9,943 nucleotides of DNA, taken from contig JAGLDA010000028.1 in the NCBI GenBank assembly GCA_023145955.1, forward strand, positions 1 through 9,943, given 5' to 3'. Made by a program: the position numbers and the translations under genes. The notes below the pieces were generated by a model. The model saw nothing but the letters and a program-made list of their open reading frames with translations. It was not told the origin of the DNA and did not search any database. The stretch is from Bacteroidales bacterium. Its GTDB lineage: Bacteria; Bacteroidota; Bacteroidia; Bacteroidales; UBA1556. Numbering within the stretch: the first letter of the stretch is position 1; the number at the start of each line of letters is the position of its first letter. Below, piece after piece: positions 7,495 through 9,943 of this stretch.

Positions 7495-8151
7495 ATGATA
7501 TTAAATTTAGTAGAGAAACTAATACTCCTTTCATTGGATAATGATAACGGCAAATTTATTTCACACGGCCCATTATTTAATACAACAATTGCTGGGGCAA
7601 CAATTGCCGAATTAATTATTCGTAAAAAAATACGTCTTTCAGAAAAGCTTCTAAAGGTTTCAAACACTAAACCTACTCACGATAAAGTATTAGATTACGC
7701 CTTAGAGAAAATATATAAGTCAAATAAAGAACATAGCATTTCGCATTGGATAGTTAAATTTAGCAACAGTGCTCAAAAATCTATTGATATTTATGTGCAG
7801 AATTTTATTGATAAAAAGATTCTTATAAAAAAAGAATCAAAAGTACTTTGGGTTTTTAATACCACTAATTTTCCAACCAAAAACAGCCAAACAGAGGATT
7901 TACTTAGATTAGAGCTTAATAATATTATAATACGAGGCAATAATGAAATATCTATTGAGAATAAGTTAATAATAGGACTTATTAGTGTTTGTGACTTAAA
8001 CAATGAGGTTTACGGAAAATCAAATTCTAAAGAGCGAAGGAAACGCATTAAAGGGATAATAAATTCAGATGACTTTGTTAAGCAAATAATAGATGAAATA
8101 GAGTATGCATATACTACTTTTGTAGTTGTAATAACAACAGTAATAACTTAA
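7495..8151 (+). CDS. GPP34 (GOLPH3/Vps74-like) family protein
   Basis: The 218-residue protein has no signal peptide and so is predicted cytosolic or peripheral to the inner membrane. It follows the GPP34 (PF05719) pattern along its whole length: LNLVEKLILLSLDNDNGK at 3-20, then IAGATIAELIIRKKI (32-46), VLDYALEKI (65-73), FIDKKILIKKE (104-114) and the ending FVVVITTVIT. These line up by eye with human GOLPH3 segments such as LMEEVLLLGL, LRGCMLIELALRGRL, LLDEALKHV and LVEKGVL. In eukaryotes the family binds phosphatidylinositol-4-phosphate on the Golgi and sorts glycosyltransferases; the role of bacterial members is poorly known. The eukaryotic lipid-pocket residues appear replaced here (Ala33, Gln94, Ile97). 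A basic run KERRKRIK lies at 179-186. The gene begins 3 nt after the protease stop, so it is co-transcribed. Its stop shares TTAA with the convergent gene. The family call is confident; the function is not known. Confidence 0.85.
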   Translation: MILNLVEKLILLSLDNDNGKFISHGPLFNTTIAGATIAELIIRKKIRLSEKLLKVSNTKPTHDKVLDYALEKIYKSNKEHSISHWIVKFSNSAQKSIDIYVQNFIDKKILIKKESKVLWVFNTTNFPTKNSQTEDLLRLELNNIIIRGNNEISIENKLIIGLISVCDLNNEVYGKSNSKERRKRIKGIINSDDFVKQIIDEIEYAYTTFVVVITTVIT

Positions 8152-8789
8152 TCCTGCTTTTTGAATTTTCCCTCTTTCCAAGCTTTAAAAAACTGAGCCC
8201 AAGCGAAAGGATTAAGCCATTGATTAGGCATATATCCACCATTCCAATAATTCTGATTTACTCGTTGATGCATTTGATAACGATAATTCATTGCTCCATC
8301 CATAGGCATAAACTTTCCCCTTTCTTTCATCTCTTCACGATTTAGATTTTTCATAGCTCTATCGTAATCATTCTCCGGCACCCTATGCTGCACAATAGCA
8401 TACTCAAGAGCTTCGATATCTGCCCAAGGGTATATAACCGACATAGTAAGAAGCAATGTGTCATTTTCCATCATTTGAAATAGCGTATACCGTGAAGAAG
8501 ACAAGGTATCAGGGATGTAATAATTTGAAGTTTTATAACCCACAGAGCTAAAAAGAATAGTATCACCAGTATAAGCAGCAAAAGAAAAGAAGCCATAAAT
8601 ATTACCAACGGTACCAAGAGAAGTTCCCTTTATCATAATATTTACAAAAGGAACTGGCTTAAGGCTATCGCCAGTAATCACCACTCCAGAAAATTGAATA
8701 ATACGCCTATCTTTATTCACCTGAGCTACTGTATTCATTGTGAATAAAAACAGTGTAAAAAATAAAAGGAATGTTTTTGTGATGCTCAT
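8148..8789 (-). CDS. Secreted protein with carboxypeptidase-regulatory-like domain
   Basis: The 213-residue product starts with a signal peptide (MSITKTFLLFFTLFLFTMN, ending TVAQ). A carboxypeptidase-regulatory-like beta-sandwich (CarboxypepD_reg-like, PF13715) follows at about 30-113, with the family pattern FSGVVITGDSLKPVPFVNI, GTSLGTVGNIYGFFSF and ILFSSVGYKT. This domain is best known as the N-terminal part of SusC/TonB-dependent receptors, but here no receptor barrel follows. Instead there is a polar, Met/Asn/Trp/Tyr-rich tail (about 120-213) without recognisable domains, ending FKKQD. It may be a stand-alone periplasmic or outer-membrane-associated protein; its role is unknown. An in-frame start at 8870 was rejected because it lies in the neighbour's terminator hairpin and precedes the promoter. 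The start at 8789 leaves only 6 nt after the putative -7 box. The stop overlaps that of the convergent GPP34 gene by 4 bases. Confidence 0.88.
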   Translation of the reverse strand: MSITKTFLLFFTLFLFTMNTVAQVNKDRRIIQFSGVVITGDSLKPVPFVNIMIKGTSLGTVGNIYGFFSFAAYTGDTILFSSVGYKTSNYYIPDTLSSSRYTLFQMMENDTLLLTMSVIYPWADIEALEYAIVQHRVPENDYDRAMKNLNREEMKERGKFMPMDGAMNYRYQMHQRVNQNYWNGGYMPNQWLNPFAWAQFFKAWKEGKFKKQD

Positions 8790-8795
8790 TAATGA

Positions 8796-8826
8796 CAAAC
8801 GTATATGTACTATATTATTGTGCGAA
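8796..8826 (-). promoter_or_regulatory. Promoter of the carboxypeptidase-regulatory-like gene, close to a leaderless start
   Basis: On the minus strand TACGTTTG (8803-8796) matches TAnnTTTG exactly. TTCG (8826-8823), 19 nt upstream, is a one-mismatch -33 box. Only 6 nt lie between the -7 box and the ATG at 8789, so transcription would begin at or very near the start codon. Confidence 0.5.
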
Positions 8827-8859
8827 GATAAATTTTTTATATATATAAAATAGGACAAA

Positions 8860-8894
8860 AAAAAGACCACATGATTATATCAAGTGGTCTTTTT
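8860..8894 (-). terminator. Strong intrinsic terminator of the small lipoprotein gene, possibly bidirectional
   Basis: AAAAAGACCAC (8860-8870) pairs with GTGGTCTTTTT (8884-8894). After an A-A mismatch the stem continues with TGAT/ATCA (8872-8875 with 8879-8882), closing on a 3-nt loop. On the minus strand it begins 15 nt after the lipoprotein stop and ends in a run of eight T. On the plus strand the run is five T, so it could also stop read-through from the GPP34 unit. Confidence 0.88.
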
Positions 8895-8909
8895 AGGAAT
8901 TATAAGTTT

Positions 8910-9479
8910 TTAATTTAAAGGACTAACTTTAAATTCAATTTGTGACTTAATAATTAATGGAAGTTTTTCAACAGGTACAGGCCCCGTTAAAGTACCAAAT
9001 ACAAAAAAGAAAAACTTATCTTGCTCTAAGTACTTATCCATATTATCATCATTTACATCAAAAACAATTTCAGTATCTCCTTGCTTAATATCTTTTGCAG
9101 AAGCTATTATTACAGCATCATTTTGATCCTCATTCTCGCCAAGTCTAAAACTAATAGAACTCAAAAAACCAAACTGCATTGCATCTTTTGGATCTTCAAT
9201 TGAAATTAATATTTTCTTAAATTTTCCTTCGCTAATTTTACCTTTATCAATATCATTAGCTTTAAATATACTATCAATATTTATCTCATAATATGCAGAA
9301 TATAAAAGGGCTTCTCCCTTTGAAGAAGTAGCTGAAGAATCCAAATCAAAATGATGATCAGGCAGTTCTTGTTGCACATTAAAAGCTGCTGCTTCTTTAA
9401 TTTTTTCACATGATTGTGTGAATAAAGCACCCATAACAAATAATGCTATCACGCTAAAAAATTGTACTTGTTTTTTCAT
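8910..9479 (-). CDS. Small probable lipoprotein of unknown function
   Basis: The 189-residue product is not recognised. The N-terminus (MKKQVQFFSVIALFVMGALF, then TQSCEK) looks like a lipoprotein signal with the modified Cys at 24, although TQSC is a loose lipobox. The mature part is acidic and has strand-like segments (KKILISIEDP, FGFLSSISFRLG, DTEIVFDVND, KFFFFVFGTLTGPVPV and QIEFKVSPLN), consistent with one all-beta domain. There are no further cysteines, no repeats and no sorting domain, so it is probably anchored in the outer membrane. It has its own promoter and a strong terminator and lies downstream of the Omp85-type gene on the same strand, 134 bases away, so it may be a single-gene unit. 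Any link to outer-membrane assembly is only positional. Confidence 0.85.
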   Translation of the reverse strand: MKKQVQFFSVIALFVMGALFTQSCEKIKEAAAFNVQQELPDHHFDLDSSATSSKGEALLYSAYYEINIDSIFKANDIDKGKISEGKFKKILISIEDPKDAMQFGFLSSISFRLGENEDQNDAVIIASAKDIKQGDTEIVFDVNDDNMDKYLEQDKFFFFVFGTLTGPVPVEKLPLIIKSQIEFKVSPLN

Positions 9480-9530
9480 AACTTTAATATTTAAATTGTT
9501 TGTTGTTCAAATTAGTGACATTATACTTTG

Positions 9531-9538
9531 CAAATATA
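9531..9538 (-). promoter_or_regulatory. -7 element for the small lipoprotein gene
   Basis: The minus strand reads TATATTTG, an exact TAnnTTTG, with 51 nt between it and the ATG at 9479. No convincing TTTG -33 box was found. It lies in the gap after the Omp85 gene, which supports separate transcription. Confidence 0.5.
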
Positions 9539-9588
9539 ATACTTTTTTTTAGCTACAGAAATAAGTAAAGTACCTGTTTTTCAACATT

Positions 9589-9620
9589 TTTAACTAAAAA
9601 CTAATGTATTTAACTAAAAA
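9589..9620. repeat. 12-bp direct repeat, period 20, across the end of the Omp85 gene
   Basis: TTTAACTAAAAA occurs at 9589-9600 and 9609-9620. The right copy holds the final Phe codon and the TAG stop of the Omp85-type gene (minus strand); the left copy lies just after the stop. It looks like a small slippage duplication in AT-rich DNA. No function is claimed. Confidence 0.6.
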
Positions 9621-9943
9621 GCTTCATTAAAACCAATAAATACTTTACTTCCTGAAGGACCGTAACTAAAATCAAAACGAAGTACAGAGCTCGTTGCTTT
9701 ATCAATTAATAATCTTAATCCAGCACCAACTCCATAATGAAATTTGCTAAGTGAAAAATCAGATATTTGTGGTGCTACTTGCCCCATTCCAACATAGGTA
9801 GCACCACTTATTATCCACCAAATAGGAAATCTTGCTTCCATTTGAGCCATTACCATATTTTTATCTCTATACCTATTCTCATATATTCCTCGCATTCGAT
9901 ATGCTCCCCCAACCACTGGCATCGACTGCATTGGCACATCACC
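9614..9943 (-). CDS. Omp85/BamA-TamA family outer-membrane protein, C-terminal end only
   Basis: Only the last 110 residues are visible; the frame is open to the right edge, so the N-terminus lies outside. The visible part is the end of a 16-stranded Omp85 barrel (surface antigen D15, PF01103). It has GGAYRMRGIYENRYRD with the conserved RG of the loop-6 (V/L)RG(F/Y) motif at visible residues 18-19. It then has MEARFPIWW, a strand with FHYGVGAGLRLLID, and the closing VLRFDFSYGP and KVFIGFNEAF with the C-terminal aromatic residue typical of barrels handled by the BAM complex. Family members insert or translocate outer-membrane proteins. POTRA domains, if any, are outside the window, so BamA, TamA and a patatin-linked or stand-alone D15 protein cannot be told apart. 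An apparent start at 9937 is an internal Val (GTG) codon. Confidence 0.88.
   Translation of the reverse strand, partial: GDVPMQSMPVVGGAYRMRGIYENRYRDKNMVMAQMEARFPIWWIISGATYVGMGQVAPQISDFSLSKFHYGVGAGLRLLIDKATSSVLRFDFSYGPSGSKVFIGFNEAF

Noticed and set aside
7586..7612. Direct repeat ACAATTGC within the GPP34 gene
   Set aside because: It encodes the repeated Thr-Ile-Ala in the conserved TIAGATIAEL helix, so coding explains it.
8790..8870. Longer frame for the carboxypeptidase-regulatory-like gene starting at 8870
   Set aside because: It starts inside the terminator hairpin of the neighbouring gene and precedes the promoter; a standard signal peptide begins at 8789.
9539..9613. Possible terminator after the Omp85 gene
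   Set aside because: Only a weak A/T-only pairing (TACTTT with AAAGTA) was found; the stem is too short and lacks G/C pairs.
1..9943. Defence system, toxin-antitoxin pair, CRISPR array, mobile element or RNA gene
   Set aside because: All frames with support are envelope or secretion genes; no transposase, integrase, repeat array, tRNA-like cloverleaf or paired small cytosolic genes were seen.

Overview
The window looks like chromosomal DNA from a member of the Bacteroidota. It is strongly AT-rich. Two genes end in the two C-terminal sorting domains that are specific to the type IX secretion system (T9SS) of this phylum. There are SusC/TonB-type carboxypeptidase-regulatory-like and choice-of-anchor L domains. 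Transcription units are preceded by exact matches to the Bacteroidota -7 element TAnnTTTG rather than by sigma70-type boxes, and Shine-Dalgarno sequences are essentially absent. Genus cannot be read from the sequence alone.

Layout from left to right. (1) 1-1853, minus strand: a two-gene unit of an M23 peptidase with a C-terminal LysM (start 1853) and, 2 nt downstream, a beta-lactamase-fold serine hydrolase lipoprotein that runs off the left edge. (2) 1919-4568, minus strand: a small unknown secreted protein (start 4568), then a large choice-of-anchor L / PKD protein with a type B T9SS sorting domain, closed by an intrinsic terminator at 1919-1965. (3) 4569-4731: a divergent control region with one promoter in each direction and an inverted repeat. 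(4) 4732-8151, plus strand: a T9SS type A secreted subtilisin-like protease followed 3 nt later by a GPP34 (GOLPH3/Vps74-like) protein. (5) 8148-8789, minus strand: a secreted protein with a carboxypeptidase-regulatory-like domain. It converges on the GPP34 gene, and the two stop codons share one TTAA. (6) 8860-9479, minus strand: a small probable lipoprotein with its terminator. (7) 9614-9943, minus strand: the C-terminal end of an Omp85/BamA-type outer-membrane barrel, cut by the right edge.

Nearly all products act in the envelope or outside the cell: peptidoglycan trimming, surface adhesion, extracellular proteolysis and outer-membrane assembly. The exception is the GPP34 protein, which has no signal peptide and should be cytosolic or on the inner face of the membrane, yet is tightly coupled to an exported protease. 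This pairing is the most interesting point in the window. No tRNA, rRNA, CRISPR array, insertion sequence or phage gene was seen, and no stretch over 300 bases lacks a gene.
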